A stretch of DNA of 64,000 bases from Brasilonema sp. CT11 (lineage in GTDB: Bacteria > Cyanobacteriota > Cyanobacteriia > Cyanobacteriales > Nostocaceae), in NCBI RefSeq assembly GCF_017982655.1, contig NZ_JABXYX010000004.1, positions 14,998 to 78,997 on the forward strand, given 5' to 3'. Numbering within the stretch: the stretch's first letter is position 1; each line of letters begins with the position of its first letter. The notes below the pieces were generated by a model. The model did not search any database. It was given only the letters and a program-made list of their open reading frames with translations, and was not told where the DNA came from. The position numbers and the translations under genes are program-made. Shown piece after piece: positions 28,439 through 37,150 of this stretch.

Positions 28439-28669
28439 ATGATTCATGAAGGTGCTGAAGTTGTCAAAGTTACAAATATCATTGTTTCTTTTATCGAGTA
28501 CAAGTTGGTAAATGGCGGTGATACTTATGAGACAAAAGTAACAAGTACAATTCGGACTAGAATTGATGAAGTGATGGGCATCCTCACCTTAGGTATTGGG
28601 GTGATGCAATCATGCCCAGATGCATACTTAGACCCACAATCTACGGAGGACTGGACAAATGCAGATTGA
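28439..28669 (+). CDS. Small hypothetical virion-region protein
   Basis: 76 residues, start 50 bp after the capsid stop. No recognised domain; beta-strand-like (VVKVTNIIVSFIEYKLV). Its last codons overlap the next small gene. Confidence 0.5.
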   Translation: MIHEGAEVVKVTNIIVSFIEYKLVNGGDTYETKVTSTIRTRIDEVMGILTLGIGVMQSCPDAYLDPQSTEDWTNAD

Positions 28670-28826
28670 TTTAGAACGCCCAGTGATGTACAACGGGAAA
28701 ACGTTTTATCCTGACGAGCAAGGGAAAGCGGAGGTTCCGGAGGAGGTGGCGATCGCATTAGGGCTAATAAGCCCACCCACTTCTGACACTCCCACCAAAA
28801 CCCAATCATCAACTACCAAAAAGTGA
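28659..28826 (+). CDS. 55-residue hypothetical protein, overlapping neighbours
   Basis: ATG 28659 lies inside the end of the previous gene, behind ACGGAGGACT. The protein (MQIDLERPVMYNGKTFYP, then EVPEEVAIALGL and a Thr/Ser tail) resembles short phage head-completion or connector proteins that begin with an expected-edge motif. The stop overlaps the next ATG (TGATG), so all three are translationally coupled. Confidence 0.65.
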   Translation: MQIDLERPVMYNGKTFYPDEQGKAEVPEEVAIALGLISPPTSDTPTKTQSSTTKK

Positions 28827-29185
28827 TGCCATTAACAACCATCGCTACTGCAATTGATGCTTTTGTCAAAATCCCCGCTGTTGCCCAGCTTTACGAAGAT
28901 TCAGACCTCGCTCATGTAGAAAATATTCTCGTTTCTACAGCAGGCACCTTAAAGCAAGGAGGAGTAGGATATCGCATCTATGCTGCTGCCAAAGCTTACC
29001 TAGGTACGCATCCTGAACTTAGATTTGTAGAAGTTCATGATGGAACCAAGATTGGCAATATTGATGCGCTATTAAAATCTTTTGACGCTTTACAAGCTCA
29101 GGAAGACAACAATCTCTTTACAAAAACCGCTTTTCGCGTGACACCATTTATAACAACTAGTGTACGCAAATTCGCTGAGCCATGA
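28826..29185 (+). CDS. Hypothetical head-tail adaptor-like protein
   Basis: 119 residues, starting in the preceding stop (TGATG) and overlapping the next gene by ATGA. Helical N-terminus (IATAIDAFVKIPAVAQLYE) and a compact C-terminus. Position directly after the capsid genes suggests a connector. Confidence 0.5.
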   Translation: MPLTTIATAIDAFVKIPAVAQLYEDSDLAHVENILVSTAGTLKQGGVGYRIYAAAKAYLGTHPELRFVEVHDGTKIGNIDALLKSFDALQAQEDNNLFTKTAFRVTPFITTSVRKFAEP

Positions 29186-29580
29186 GAAAAATACTGGGGT
29201 CTAGAAAAGTTTTCGAGCACGCCACCATCACCTTTGGGATAATCGAACCCACATGTGATTTGGACGAGCGTGGTAACTTTGCTCAAAAGAAAACCACAAT
29301 AACCTTGGTGGCGCAGATAGATCGCAGTGGCACCAGCACTGGCAAGCAAGGAGATACTGAAGCTTACGCTACCAGTGAGCGCTTGATGAGCGGGCATTTG
29401 GTACAACCAACTAAAATACCATCAGGCTTAGTCCCAGGCATTATTGGTCGGATTGAATTTCCAGATGGAGAGATTAATAATTGTCGCTTGTTACCGTCTT
29501 CTCAGATTTCATGGAAGATAATCAAATGCGATCGCATTAACTTATCCGTTGGTGCTGGTGCCATAGCTCGTCAATCTTAA
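29182..29580 (+). CDS. Hypothetical head-tail joining protein
   Basis: 132 residues, ATGA overlap with the previous gene. It contains VFEHATITFGIIEPTC and a beta-rich middle with TSERLMSGHLVQPTKIP. No family assigned; placed among connectors by order. Followed directly by palindrome copy 6. Confidence 0.5.
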   Translation: MRKILGSRKVFEHATITFGIIEPTCDLDERGNFAQKKTTITLVAQIDRSGTSTGKQGDTEAYATSERLMSGHLVQPTKIPSGLVPGIIGRIEFPDGEINNCRLLPSSQISWKIIKCDRINLSVGAGAIARQS

Positions 29581-29582
29581 CT

Positions 29583-29608
29583 CCCGTTACCGTAACGTTA
29601 CGTTAACC
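29583..29608. repeat. Palindrome copy 6
   Basis: CCCGTTAC / GTTAACC arms around CGTAACGTTAC, filling the 29-bp gap between one stop and the next ATG (29610) with no separate ribosome site visible. Confidence 0.9.
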
Positions 29609-29609
29609 A

Positions 29610-30038
29610 ATGGCTGCAACTTTTACTGTCAAAATAAACGAAAAAAACCTGGGGAATTTCCGAGGGTTGCCGGATCAGATAAGGAATATGCGCAAGCCCA
29701 TGCAAAATGCTCTTGCTTATCTGGAAGCGGAAACCAAGAAACAGTTTGTATCTGAAACTGACCCAGAAGGTCGTGCGTGGGCAAGTTTAAAACCCAGCAC
29801 TTTGGCAAGGAAGAAAAGTGGAGCTATTGGGAGAGAAACGAGTGCGATGATTAACTCTATCTTTACCAGGCTAACGGGAGATTTACAAGGAGAAATTGGT
29901 TTAAGCGTTGAGTATGCACTTTACTTCAGCGAAGGTACAAAGAAAATGGCAGCGCGTCCAATCCTGGGATTTAATAATACTAGAGAAGCAAAAGTGATGT
30001 CACTTTTTGAGATCTATATAGGAGATCTTGTGAGATGA
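29610..30038 (+). CDS. Tail completion / virion morphogenesis protein (Mu gpG-like)
   Basis: 142 residues. The DPEGRAWASLKPSTLARK segment (~51-68) and the C-terminal GEIGLSVEYALYFSEGT..RPILGF pattern match the phage virion morphogenesis (gpG/gpS) family, which completes the tail or head-tail joint. ATGA overlap with the next gene. Confidence 0.8.
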   Translation: MAATFTVKINEKNLGNFRGLPDQIRNMRKPMQNALAYLEAETKKQFVSETDPEGRAWASLKPSTLARKKSGAIGRETSAMINSIFTRLTGDLQGEIGLSVEYALYFSEGTKKMAARPILGFNNTREAKVMSLFEIYIGDLVR

Positions 30039-30577
30039 CGCAGTGCATAGGTGGAGATCCATCACCGGATAGAAACGAATATGCGGATATTGATAAGGCG
30101 ATTGCCGAAAGGTTGCAGCCACTAAGAGAGTATTTAGAAGGGGAAGACATTTTAGTCCGCGCTTTGCCGGATTTGGCGGCAGGGTTTAGCGATCGCACTG
30201 ATTCTGGCGACATCTACTTTGTCCTTTCCCAAGGCGAAGCTAACCGGGATGAGCGCACCAGAGTATTGCTTTCTGAGACTTGGCAAATCACCTTGGTAGT
30301 GATGCTTCCTAACCGTTACAGCAAGGCAGGAGTCTACGACGTTTTTAAGCGAGCCAGAAATCTTTTAGTGGGCTTTACTCCTCCTTATGCTCTCCAACCT
30401 ATCGGTGCACCAGATTGGCGATTTAATCGCGATCAAGCACACTGGGTGATAGAAGCTATCTTTCCTTTTGACGTTTGCATACTTGACACCTCTCCAGATG
30501 AGGAGGATGAACCCACAATTACTGAGTTAAGGATTCAAGGAATATCTTACACGGAGGTTGTAACCAGTGCGAATTAA
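30035..30577 (+). CDS. gp37-like (DUF1834-type) phage protein
   Basis: 180 residues. Position between a gpG-like protein and the tail sheath, and the pattern ILVRALPD..SDRTDSGDIYFVLSQGEANRDE with a closing FPFDVCILD, resemble Mu gp37-type tail terminator or adaptor proteins. It overlaps the gene before it (ATGA) and the small gene after it. Confidence 0.6.
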   Translation: MTQCIGGDPSPDRNEYADIDKAIAERLQPLREYLEGEDILVRALPDLAAGFSDRTDSGDIYFVLSQGEANRDERTRVLLSETWQITLVVMLPNRYSKAGVYDVFKRARNLLVGFTPPYALQPIGAPDWRFNRDQAHWVIEAIFPFDVCILDTSPDEEDEPTITELRIQGISYTEVVTSAN

Positions 30578-30728
30578 ATGGAAAGTCGAGACATATGCAA
30601 CAGTTGAAATTAATGGTGAGATGACTCAACTATTATTTGACGAGGAGTACGAAGTCCCAGAAGATTCTGAGTATTTCCAGGATGCGCTTACTAGGGGATG
30701 GGCTGTTGAAGTTAAGGAGAAAGAATAA
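30567..30728 (+). CDS. 53-residue protein between gp37-like and sheath genes
   Basis: GTG start 30567 behind CGGAGGTTG. The protein (RIKWKVETYATVEINGEMTQ, DEEYEVPEDSEYFQDALTRGWAVEV) has the size and place of short Mu gp38-type proteins, which precede the sheath gene in Mu-like phages. Its TAA overlaps the sheath ATG (TAATG), implying coupling. Confidence 0.7.
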   Translation: MRIKWKVETYATVEINGEMTQLLFDEEYEVPEDSEYFQDALTRGWAVEVKEKE

Positions 30729-31837
30729 TGGCGCTAACAAAAGGAGTCATCATTTACCCAGGCACTACAACGCCAATATTGTCCGGTAATAGCTTGCCTC
30801 TCGCCATAATAGGCACAGCAACCAATGCTACAGTTTCTAACAACACAATCCAAAAAGTGACAAGCGCAGCCGACGCCACTGCTAAATTTGGTGCACACGC
30901 GGCAGGGGATACTCTTCCCCGCAATTTAGACATACTGATACGTTACGGATGCAATAATATCTACGCTATCAAGGTTGCTGATGCCGCCAGTATTGTGGGG
31001 TCTGACACAACAGGCGCTCGCACGGGCATCTACCTCATCAAAGATATCCCATCTCTCTATAAGGATATCCCCAATTTCATCTTAGCCCCAGGACAAAACA
31101 CTGATGCGGTGGTTACTGCGGCGACCGCTGTGGCGGATGCAATTCGCTCGATTGCTGTCATTGACCCTACAGATGGGGATAGCATTGCCAACATTGTCAC
31201 AGCACGCGCTGGGAATACAGGCATCGGGCAGGATAAGGAACGCTTAATAATTACTTACCCCTACCTAAACAACGCAGTCACTCCAACTATCCATGAACCT
31301 CTGTCCACGCACTTAGCAGGTACTATGGCGAAAAATGGAGATTATGGTAAAACGGTATCATCACAACCGTTGCTCGGTATCTCCACGCTTAGTGTATCAT
31401 TGTCTATGAGTGTTACTGATGAGAACTCCGATACTAGCAAGTTACTGGGAGCAGGGGTGATTACAGTTATGAACGATGACAATATACCTGGTGGATTTGA
31501 AACTTGGGGCGATCGCAACTCCACATTCCCCAGTAGTTCAGACGTTCGTTCCTTTATCCACGCTATCCGCACAGAAGATGCAGTCATGCAGAAAGCAATA
31601 TTTCGTGCGCGGAAATTTATTGATTTACCTAGTAACTTAATGACAGCAAACATGGCGACATCCTCTTACGATGCCATGTTCTTTGAAATGGCAACTCAAA
31701 GTGGATTGCAGCGCGGTTCGGCGCAATGGGACAGCACTAACAGCAATATTCCTGCTGGTCGGCTAAAACACATCTTACAATTTCAACCCAACAACATGGT
31801 GGAAATTATGGAACTCGCTGTGAGCATAGGAGGTTAA
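30728..31837 (+). CDS. Contractile tail sheath protein
   Basis: 369 residues. Sheath-family marks: N-terminal GVIIYPGTTTPI, mid-protein AVIDPTDGDSIA and ITYPYL, and the C-terminal NVMNDDN-like plus WGDRNS / FRARKFID region. It is immediately followed by the tail tube gene, as in P2 and Mu. Its presence shows that the virion is, or was, a contractile-tailed (myovirus-type) particle. Confidence 0.88.
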   Translation: MALTKGVIIYPGTTTPILSGNSLPLAIIGTATNATVSNNTIQKVTSAADATAKFGAHAAGDTLPRNLDILIRYGCNNIYAIKVADAASIVGSDTTGARTGIYLIKDIPSLYKDIPNFILAPGQNTDAVVTAATAVADAIRSIAVIDPTDGDSIANIVTARAGNTGIGQDKERLIITYPYLNNAVTPTIHEPLSTHLAGTMAKNGDYGKTVSSQPLLGISTLSVSLSMSVTDENSDTSKLLGAGVITVMNDDNIPGGFETWGDRNSTFPSSSDVRSFIHAIRTEDAVMQKAIFRARKFIDLPSNLMTANMATSSYDAMFFEMATQSGLQRGSAQWDSTNSNIPAGRLKHILQFQPNNMVEIMELAVSIGG

Positions 31838-31839
31838 TT

Positions 31840-32373
31840 ATGGCATCACCATCAACTTATGAAACAAGAGGTCAGTGGGCATGGTCAATTATTGGTGGTA
31901 GCGGAACACCTGCTATAGCAACGGGGACAGCTTCAGAATTCACCATTGAAGGGTTAGAGCGCGAGGTTGACCAAGATAGGCGTCCTGGCGCAGGAGGGGC
32001 GCTAAGTTATGGCGGAGATTTTAACCCCATTACTGCAACGCTTAGTCTAATGAGCATTACCGATGGAGTTAGAAGCGCCGCGATGGAATCTGTGTGCTCA
32101 AATGCAACAATAAATGCATCTGCTGTCTTTCAAAATACAAGAGATGCATGCGATATTGGTACGTACTCCATATCTATGCGCGGTATCTTGATTAAGTACC
32201 CTATCGGTTGGAAGTTCAGTACAGATAAAGGGGAGGTGGAGTTAGTACTGGGTGTGAACTATTACACAGAAACATTTAAAGGTAAAACATTCACTTATAA
32301 CCCTGATGAAATGGAATGGATATGGAATGGCACAAACTTATGGGCAAATCGGAAGCTAGCTTTGGGGATGTAG
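31840..32373 (+). CDS. Tail tube protein
   Basis: 177 residues, starting 2 bp after the sheath stop. Place, size and the P2 FII-like layout (short strands; GTASEFTIEGLEREVDQDRR.. and GILIKYPIGWKF) support the tube that lies inside the sheath. Confidence 0.75.
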   Translation: MASPSTYETRGQWAWSIIGGSGTPAIATGTASEFTIEGLEREVDQDRRPGAGGALSYGGDFNPITATLSLMSITDGVRSAAMESVCSNATINASAVFQNTRDACDIGTYSISMRGILIKYPIGWKFSTDKGEVELVLGVNYYTETFKGKTFTYNPDEMEWIWNGTNLWANRKLALGM

Positions 32374-32413
32374 AAATTGTGTTGATTGCAATCTATCAGA
32401 ATTGAAAAAGCCT

Positions 32414-32472
32414 CGCGTTAAGCCATACTGCGTGTCTTCAGACTGCAATATGGCTTAATGCGATTCCTTTTT
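32414..32472 (+). terminator. Strong hairpin with T tract after the tail tube gene
   Basis: CGCGTTAAGCCATA pairs with TATGGCTTAATGCG (one mismatch) around a 21-base loop, followed by ATTCCTTTTT. It should stop or attenuate the highly expressed sheath-tube transcript. Confidence 0.7.
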
Positions 32473-32506
32473 GTAGCCAGTCTTTATAAGTAGTCATTGC
32501 CTCATC

Positions 32507-32528
32507 GTTATCGTAACGTTATGGTAAC
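32507..32528. repeat. Palindrome copy 7
   Basis: GTTATCGTAACGTTATGGTA followed by AC; one mismatch from a perfect dyad. It lies 44 bp before ATG 32573. Confidence 0.9.
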
Positions 32529-32572
32529 CAGAAATCAATTTATAATGACTGTAGTTGTTTGTATATAGTGAT

Positions 32573-33145
32573 ATGACTACTGAGGCGATCGCATCCACAA
32601 ACTCCGTTGTTCTTAGAGACGGTTCGCTCATTTTTACTGCTAAACCTTTGTGTGCATGGGCTTATTTCCTGTTTATTGAAAAATCACAGATGCCCGGAGA
32701 AACTGGCAATCCAAGAGCAATAGGTTCTAGATTAGCGCAGGCATGGTTGTTTAGCGAAGCCTACACACTAAATAGCGAACCACTTACTGAAATACAATTG
32801 AATATTCTTAGTTTGACAATGCGCGAAGCTAACAGATTGTTGGTTCCTTTAACAAGTATTTCTGTAACAATTGATATACTGGATGATGCGGATACATTAG
32901 CAGAGTCTACACACGTAAAGATTAAAGATCATGAGTATACGATGCTTTCAATTCCGTGGGAAGCGGCGGATAAGTGGTTAGCGGATGTTAGAGTTAGCGT
33001 TGCCCAAGCTTATAAGAATATGGCTAAGGGATATATTCGGCGTGATGGCGATTGCATTACTGATGACATGCTTAATAATCCTGAAATTTTAGGAATAGAG
33101 GAGGGCAAGCTCTTTTTTGAGTGGGTAAAGTATGCAGTGAACTAA
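32573..33145 (+). CDS. Tail assembly chaperone (first ORF, gpE/G position)
   Basis: 190 residues from ATG 32573 (an upstream TTG would add six). No strong family match, but it lies exactly between tail tube and tape measure, where contractile and lambda-like phages encode the tail assembly chaperone. Its end overlaps a second short frame by 25 bases in the -1 frame. Confidence 0.6.
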   Translation: MTTEAIASTNSVVLRDGSLIFTAKPLCAWAYFLFIEKSQMPGETGNPRAIGSRLAQAWLFSEAYTLNSEPLTEIQLNILSLTMREANRLLVPLTSISVTIDILDDADTLAESTHVKIKDHEYTMLSIPWEAADKWLADVRVSVAQAYKNMAKGYIRRDGDCITDDMLNNPEILGIEEGKLFFEWVKYAVN

Positions 33146-33312
33146 TACCTGAGCGGTTAACCATCTTGAGAGTGTGCAAGTACATGGGTTGGTCGCTAGT
33201 GGATTTACAATATTTTAAAGATTTGCATCATTTGAATGAGTGGCTTATTGAAATCATTAAAGAAATGAAGCGAGAGCAGCAAGAAATAAACAAGACTAAA
33301 AATCGCCTTTAA
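33121..33312 (+). CDS. Tail assembly chaperone extension (E'/T-like), possibly reached by frameshift
   Basis: 63 codons in the -1 frame relative to the preceding gene, opening with GTG 33121. The CKYMGWSLVDLQYFKDLHHLNEW pattern resembles the short C-terminal parts of chaperone frameshift products. No consensus slippery heptamer lies in the 25-base window where a -1 shift is possible (C-TTT-TTT at 33112 is followed at once by TGA in the -1 frame). Independent translation from GTG, or from the ATG in YMGW, is therefore an alternative. Confidence 0.55.
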   Translation: MGKVCSELIPERLTILRVCKYMGWSLVDLQYFKDLHHLNEWLIEIIKEMKREQQEINKTKNRL

Positions 33313-33625
33313 GCCCTCTATTTTCTTAAAAATGATGAATTATACCATCATGTATATTAAAAGCTTTTAAAAAAGATTTTCGCGGCGCTGGCAGGGTAAA
33401 TAGTCTTTAAGAATGATTGTGACTTTTTAAAATATCCCTTTTTTAAATTAGAACGTAGTTAATAATTGTGGTTTACGTTCTTTATCTTTTGTTTTTCTTT
33501 TTTCTTTTTTTAACTTTTAACAGACTATTCTTCAAAAAATTTCGCGTGCGTTCTTATGTGTGTATTTTCTGTTTGTTTTTTTTTGAATGTTTTCTCTGAA
33601 TATAGTAGAGCGGGGGAATCAACAC
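33313..33625. other. Low-complexity T-rich spacer before the tape measure gene
   Basis: Strongly T-rich on the + strand with long T runs (33480-33520, 33580-33590). No gene on either strand. The early TTAAAAGCTTTTAA (33357-33370) is a perfect palindrome. The spacer is unusually long for a virion operon and ends in the tandem repeats listed next. Confidence 0.6.
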
Positions 33626-33710
33626 TTCCGTAAATTAGAAATCCTCATTTACGTGAATTAGGATTCCCTGTTTACGTAAATGAGGAATCCTCCGTTACGT
33701 AAATGAGGGG
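33626..33710 (+). promoter_or_regulatory. Four tandem ~23-bp repeats directly upstream of the tape measure gene
   Basis: Units begin at 33626, 33648, 33671 and 33695, spaced 22, 23 and 24 bp. The consensus is near TTTACGTAAATGAGGAATCC. TTTACGTAAA within the unit is itself a palindrome. The last unit runs into GAGGGG, which serves as ribosome site for ATG 33720. Phasing of about two helical turns suggests a regulator-binding array or translational control element. Confidence 0.6.
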
Positions 33711-33719
33711 TTGGGCAAA

Positions 33720-36071
33720 ATGGCGAAACAGTTGATATTACAGGTTTTGGCGGATGTTGGTAACGCCATCGCTGGGTTGAAAAATGTTGGCGGCGCTTTA
33801 GATGACATCTCCAAAAAAGCAAAGGACGTTGGTGGAAAAATGACGGACTTTGGAAAAAGTCTTGGTGCTGTGACCACTGTCCCAATCGTCGCTGCTTTAG
33901 GGGCTGCAACTAAGACTGCGCTAGATTTTGATACCCAAATAGGTGATGCTGGGCGTGCATTGGATTTGCAAGGAGCTAAACTGGACAATTTCAAAAAGCA
34001 GATATTAGAAACTGCGCCAGCATTAGGACAAATGCCGACTAAGTTTGCGGAGATTGCCACGGAAGCTGGAAAGCTAGGTATAGCTGGCGATAAGGTAGTG
34101 GAGTTTGCTCAGTTGGTTAGCAAAGGTGTGATGGCGACAGGTGCCGATGCCATTGAAATGTCAAAAAACCTTGCAGCGCTTCAAACCATTACTGGGTCAT
34201 CTGCGCAGGATATGGAGAAGTTGGTTGCTGCCGCTAACAAGGTAGATGATGCCATTGGTGGTTCCACGCCTGAAATCTTAGAATTTGTCCGCCAAACTGC
34301 TGCCGCAGGTAAGCTTGTGAACATCAACACAAAGGAACTGGCAGCGTACGGTGGCGCGATGCAAAGCTTAGGCATTCAAAACGGCGTAGCTTACCGTACT
34401 ATGGGCAAGCTCATCACCACACTAGCTGCACCACAAGTGCTATCCAAAAACCAAATTGAAGGACTCAACGCTTTAGGTATTAGCGCGACCGAAATGGCGG
34501 CGAAGATGAAGGAGTCTGGTTCAGGCGGGGTGCAATTCTTCCTTGACAAAGTTAAATCTATTGCCACAACTGACCCACAGCGAGCGCTGGGTGCAGTTAA
34601 AGAACTAATTGGTGCGGACTTTGGCGATGAAGTTCTGACAAGTGCTTTAGCCGTAGATAAATTTAAAGAAGCACTAAAGTATGCGGGGGATGATGCCGGG
34701 AACCTTGCCAAATTCCAAGCAGAGGTGGAAAAGAAAACTCAAGGAGTTGCAGGTCAAATTCAAGTCTTTAATGCTAACCTGGCTCAAGTAGGTATAACTA
34801 TTGGTTCTGCCATCCTTCCTGCGTTAAATGCTTTACTCAGTGGTCTGCTGCCTGTCATTCAAGCATTTGGAAAATTTGCAGAAGCTAATCCGGTATTGGT
34901 GCAGATAGGTGTGGGTGTTGCAGGATTGGTTGCTGCGATCGCACCTCTTATCATCATCATTGGTTCACTCATCACCGCAGTTGGTAGTATAGGCGCGGCA
35001 ATGGGAACAATTGCTCCAATACTTGCTGGGGTAACAGCGGCTGTTGGTGGTGCAGTTGCTGCTGTTGTCTCAGTACCAGGGTTGATTACTGTAGCAATTG
35101 CTGCGGCAGTCGCAGCTGTGGCATACGGAGTTTATCAAATCGTTACCCATTGGGATTCCATCAAAGCTGGTACAGCAGCAGCCTGGGACGCGGTTGTTGC
35201 TAAGATTGGGCAAGCAAAGGATGCACTTGCTCAGAAGTGGACAGAACTGACAACCGCAGCAGGTACAGCATGGACAAATATCCAAAACACCATAAACCAA
35301 GCAGGTGCAAATATTCAGGCAAAGTGGACAGAACTCCAAGCCAGCGCAGGTACAATCTGGGCTAGCATTCAAGCCCGGGTGCAATCAGCAGGGACGGCAA
35401 TCTCACAAAAGTGGGTAGAGGTGCAGAATGCAACGAGCGCAGCGTGGACGGGCATTGTTGCTAAAGTCCAAGAAGGTGTAAGTACTGCAACCAAGGCGCT
35501 ATCTGGTCTACCTGCTGCGTTTCAATCTTCCATGTCCAACGCCTACAACGTTGTTCGCAATACGATGGCGCAAATCATCAAAGCAATTACGGACGCAGTA
35601 TCTTCAATGGTTAACGCGCTCAAGAATGCTGGCGCAAGTATGATGAATACTCTGGCTGACGGAATCAAAGGTGCTGCCAGTGCCCCAGTAAATGCGGTAC
35701 AAGGCGCGATGAGTGCGGTAAGGTCATATTTACCAGGAAGCGACGCTAAACTAGGCGCGTTGTCAGATTTAACGGCATCTGGTCGCGCACTTTTGCAAAC
35801 ATTCGCCGACGCAATGATGAGTAATGTTGCTCCAGTCCTCAAAGCTGCTTCTTCGGTTGCGAGCGCCGCGATGCCTAGTGAGCAAAGAGCGCCAATGCTG
35901 ATGGGAAATAACTCCTCATCCAATATCACTATTAACTTTCAACCCACTGTAAATCTTTCAGGGTCTGCAAATCAGGATGATGGTAGAAAGTTACTTGCAC
36001 AAATGGAAAAATGGTCGAGTGAGATTTTGGATCTTTTAGATCGCAATCGTAGCAGAAATAATCGGAGATAA
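33720..36071 (+). CDS. Tail tape measure protein
   Basis: 783 residues from ATG 33720, preceded by GAGGGG. The N-terminal third has the TP901-type core (FDTQIGDAGRAL.., LAALQTITGSSAQDMEKL, YRTMGKLITTLAAPQ). The middle carries long hydrophobic stretches (PVLVQIGVGVAGLVAAIAPL, then a Gly/Ala/Val-rich segment), then tandem helical repeats around KWTEL..AGTAW / KWVEV..TSAAW. These proteins set tail length and are ejected through the tube during infection. At ~11 kb per 1000 codon-equivalents no length estimate is attempted. Confidence 0.88.
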   Translation: MAKQLILQVLADVGNAIAGLKNVGGALDDISKKAKDVGGKMTDFGKSLGAVTTVPIVAALGAATKTALDFDTQIGDAGRALDLQGAKLDNFKKQILETAPALGQMPTKFAEIATEAGKLGIAGDKVVEFAQLVSKGVMATGADAIEMSKNLAALQTITGSSAQDMEKLVAAANKVDDAIGGSTPEILEFVRQTAAAGKLVNINTKELAAYGGAMQSLGIQNGVAYRTMGKLITTLAAPQVLSKNQIEGLNALGISATEMAAKMKESGSGGVQFFLDKVKSIATTDPQRALGAVKELIGADFGDEVLTSALAVDKFKEALKYAGDDAGNLAKFQAEVEKKTQGVAGQIQVFNANLAQVGITIGSAILPALNALLSGLLPVIQAFGKFAEANPVLVQIGVGVAGLVAAIAPLIIIIGSLITAVGSIGAAMGTIAPILAGVTAAVGGAVAAVVSVPGLITVAIAAAVAAVAYGVYQIVTHWDSIKAGTAAAWDAVVAKIGQAKDALAQKWTELTTAAGTAWTNIQNTINQAGANIQAKWTELQASAGTIWASIQARVQSAGTAISQKWVEVQNATSAAWTGIVAKVQEGVSTATKALSGLPAAFQSSMSNAYNVVRNTMAQIIKAITDAVSSMVNALKNAGASMMNTLADGIKGAASAPVNAVQGAMSAVRSYLPGSDAKLGALSDLTASGRALLQTFADAMMSNVAPVLKAASSVASAAMPSEQRAPMLMGNNSSSNITINFQPTVNLSGSANQDDGRKLLAQMEKWSSEILDLLDRNRSRNNRR

Positions 36072-36072
36072 T

Positions 36073-37104
36073 ATGGCAGTAAAGCGTCCTATTATTAGCT
36101 ATGTGTCTATCAACTCTAGTGTTGGGACTACTAGCATTGGAAATTATATCAGCGATTTTTCATATACCGAAGAACCTGGCTTTGGTCGCTCACATTGTGA
36201 ATTTACCCTTGACCCTAGCGCAACGCTTATTCCTCAAATTGGTGATGCGGTAGAAATTCAAGTGAAATACTCTTCTGATCCTGCCCCCAATAACATCACC
36301 ACAGGAACCCATAAGGTAAATGACGTTATTTATGACCATGTCCGCAAGGTTTACAACATTGGCATGAGTGCATTTGATTTTAATGGTGGTGCACTCAATG
36401 AAATTGGGTACAGCTATGACAATGCTACTATCAGAGCAATCGTGGACACTCAAGCAACACAGCTTAGCTTAACTGTCAACAATTTAAGTGGTATATCGGG
36501 TGCGATCGCAGGGTTTCAAACCCAAAACTCATCCAGTCAAACCGTTTACAGATTCTCAGGTAAAACCCGCGCTGAAATCTTAGAATCCCTTGCCCAGCAA
36601 TATGGGTTTTTGCTTAGAGTTAAAGCTGGAACCATTTTCTTCTATGATTTTTTAGATTTTGAAAATGCTTCTCCAGTACTCACGCTTTCACCAACCAGTA
36701 TTGCCAGTGATTCCACTGCGCAGGTTCGCTTTTCTACTGATGGGGTTTATAGCGCAGTGCGTGTTCAGTACATGAGTGGTGGTTCTCCTATCACCAGTGA
36801 TTTAAATATTGAGTACGCTAATGTAATTAATCGTATTCTTAACTTGCAATCAAAAGGAATCCTTTATAACGGAGAAAGCGCGGCGCGGTTCGCCTATGGG
36901 GCTGCTAAAGACAATAACAAAGAACAACAAGTGTTTACTGCTACGACTGAAGGCAACTGGCTTTATGTTTTGGGTGCGATCATCCAACTTTCAGGGTTTA
37001 GCCAGGGAAATCATAAATACTTTCTTCGCAGATGCGTTCACACACTCAGGCAATCTGATTCATGGCGCACCATGATAGAATTACAGCGAGTATTTAACAT
37101 TTAG
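36073..37104 (+). CDS. gpD-like baseplate hub / late control protein
   Basis: 343 residues, starting 1 bp after the tape measure stop. The layout (FSYTEEPGFGRSHCEFTLDPS, GDAVEIQVKY, then YRFSGKTRAEILESLAQQYGF and a C-terminal beta region) resembles the P2 gpD / T4 gp27 hub family that caps the tube at the baseplate. Confidence 0.75.
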   Translation: MAVKRPIISYVSINSSVGTTSIGNYISDFSYTEEPGFGRSHCEFTLDPSATLIPQIGDAVEIQVKYSSDPAPNNITTGTHKVNDVIYDHVRKVYNIGMSAFDFNGGALNEIGYSYDNATIRAIVDTQATQLSLTVNNLSGISGAIAGFQTQNSSSQTVYRFSGKTRAEILESLAQQYGFLLRVKAGTIFFYDFLDFENASPVLTLSPTSIASDSTAQVRFSTDGVYSAVRVQYMSGGSPITSDLNIEYANVINRILNLQSKGILYNGESAARFAYGAAKDNNKEQQVFTATTEGNWLYVLGAIIQLSGFSQGNHKYFLRRCVHTLRQSDSWRTMIELQRVFNI

Positions 37105-37106
37105 CT

Positions 37107-37130
37107 GGTTATCGTAACGTTACGGTAACC
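37107..37130. repeat. Palindrome copy 8
   Basis: GGTTATCGTAACGTTACGGT then AACC, two bases after the hub gene stop and 20 bp before the next ATG. Confidence 0.92.
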
Positions 37131-37150
37131 ATTAAAATGAGTGCAGAACT

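Noticed and set aside
33112-33118. C-TTT-TTT as the frameshift site for the tail chaperone
   Set aside because: The -1 frame reaches TGA at 33118-33120 at once, before the second ORF begins.
35070-35384. 104-codon Cys-rich frame opposite the tape measure gene
   Set aside because: It is antisense to repeated coding sequence; the cysteines are the complement of Ala/Thr codons in the tape measure repeats.
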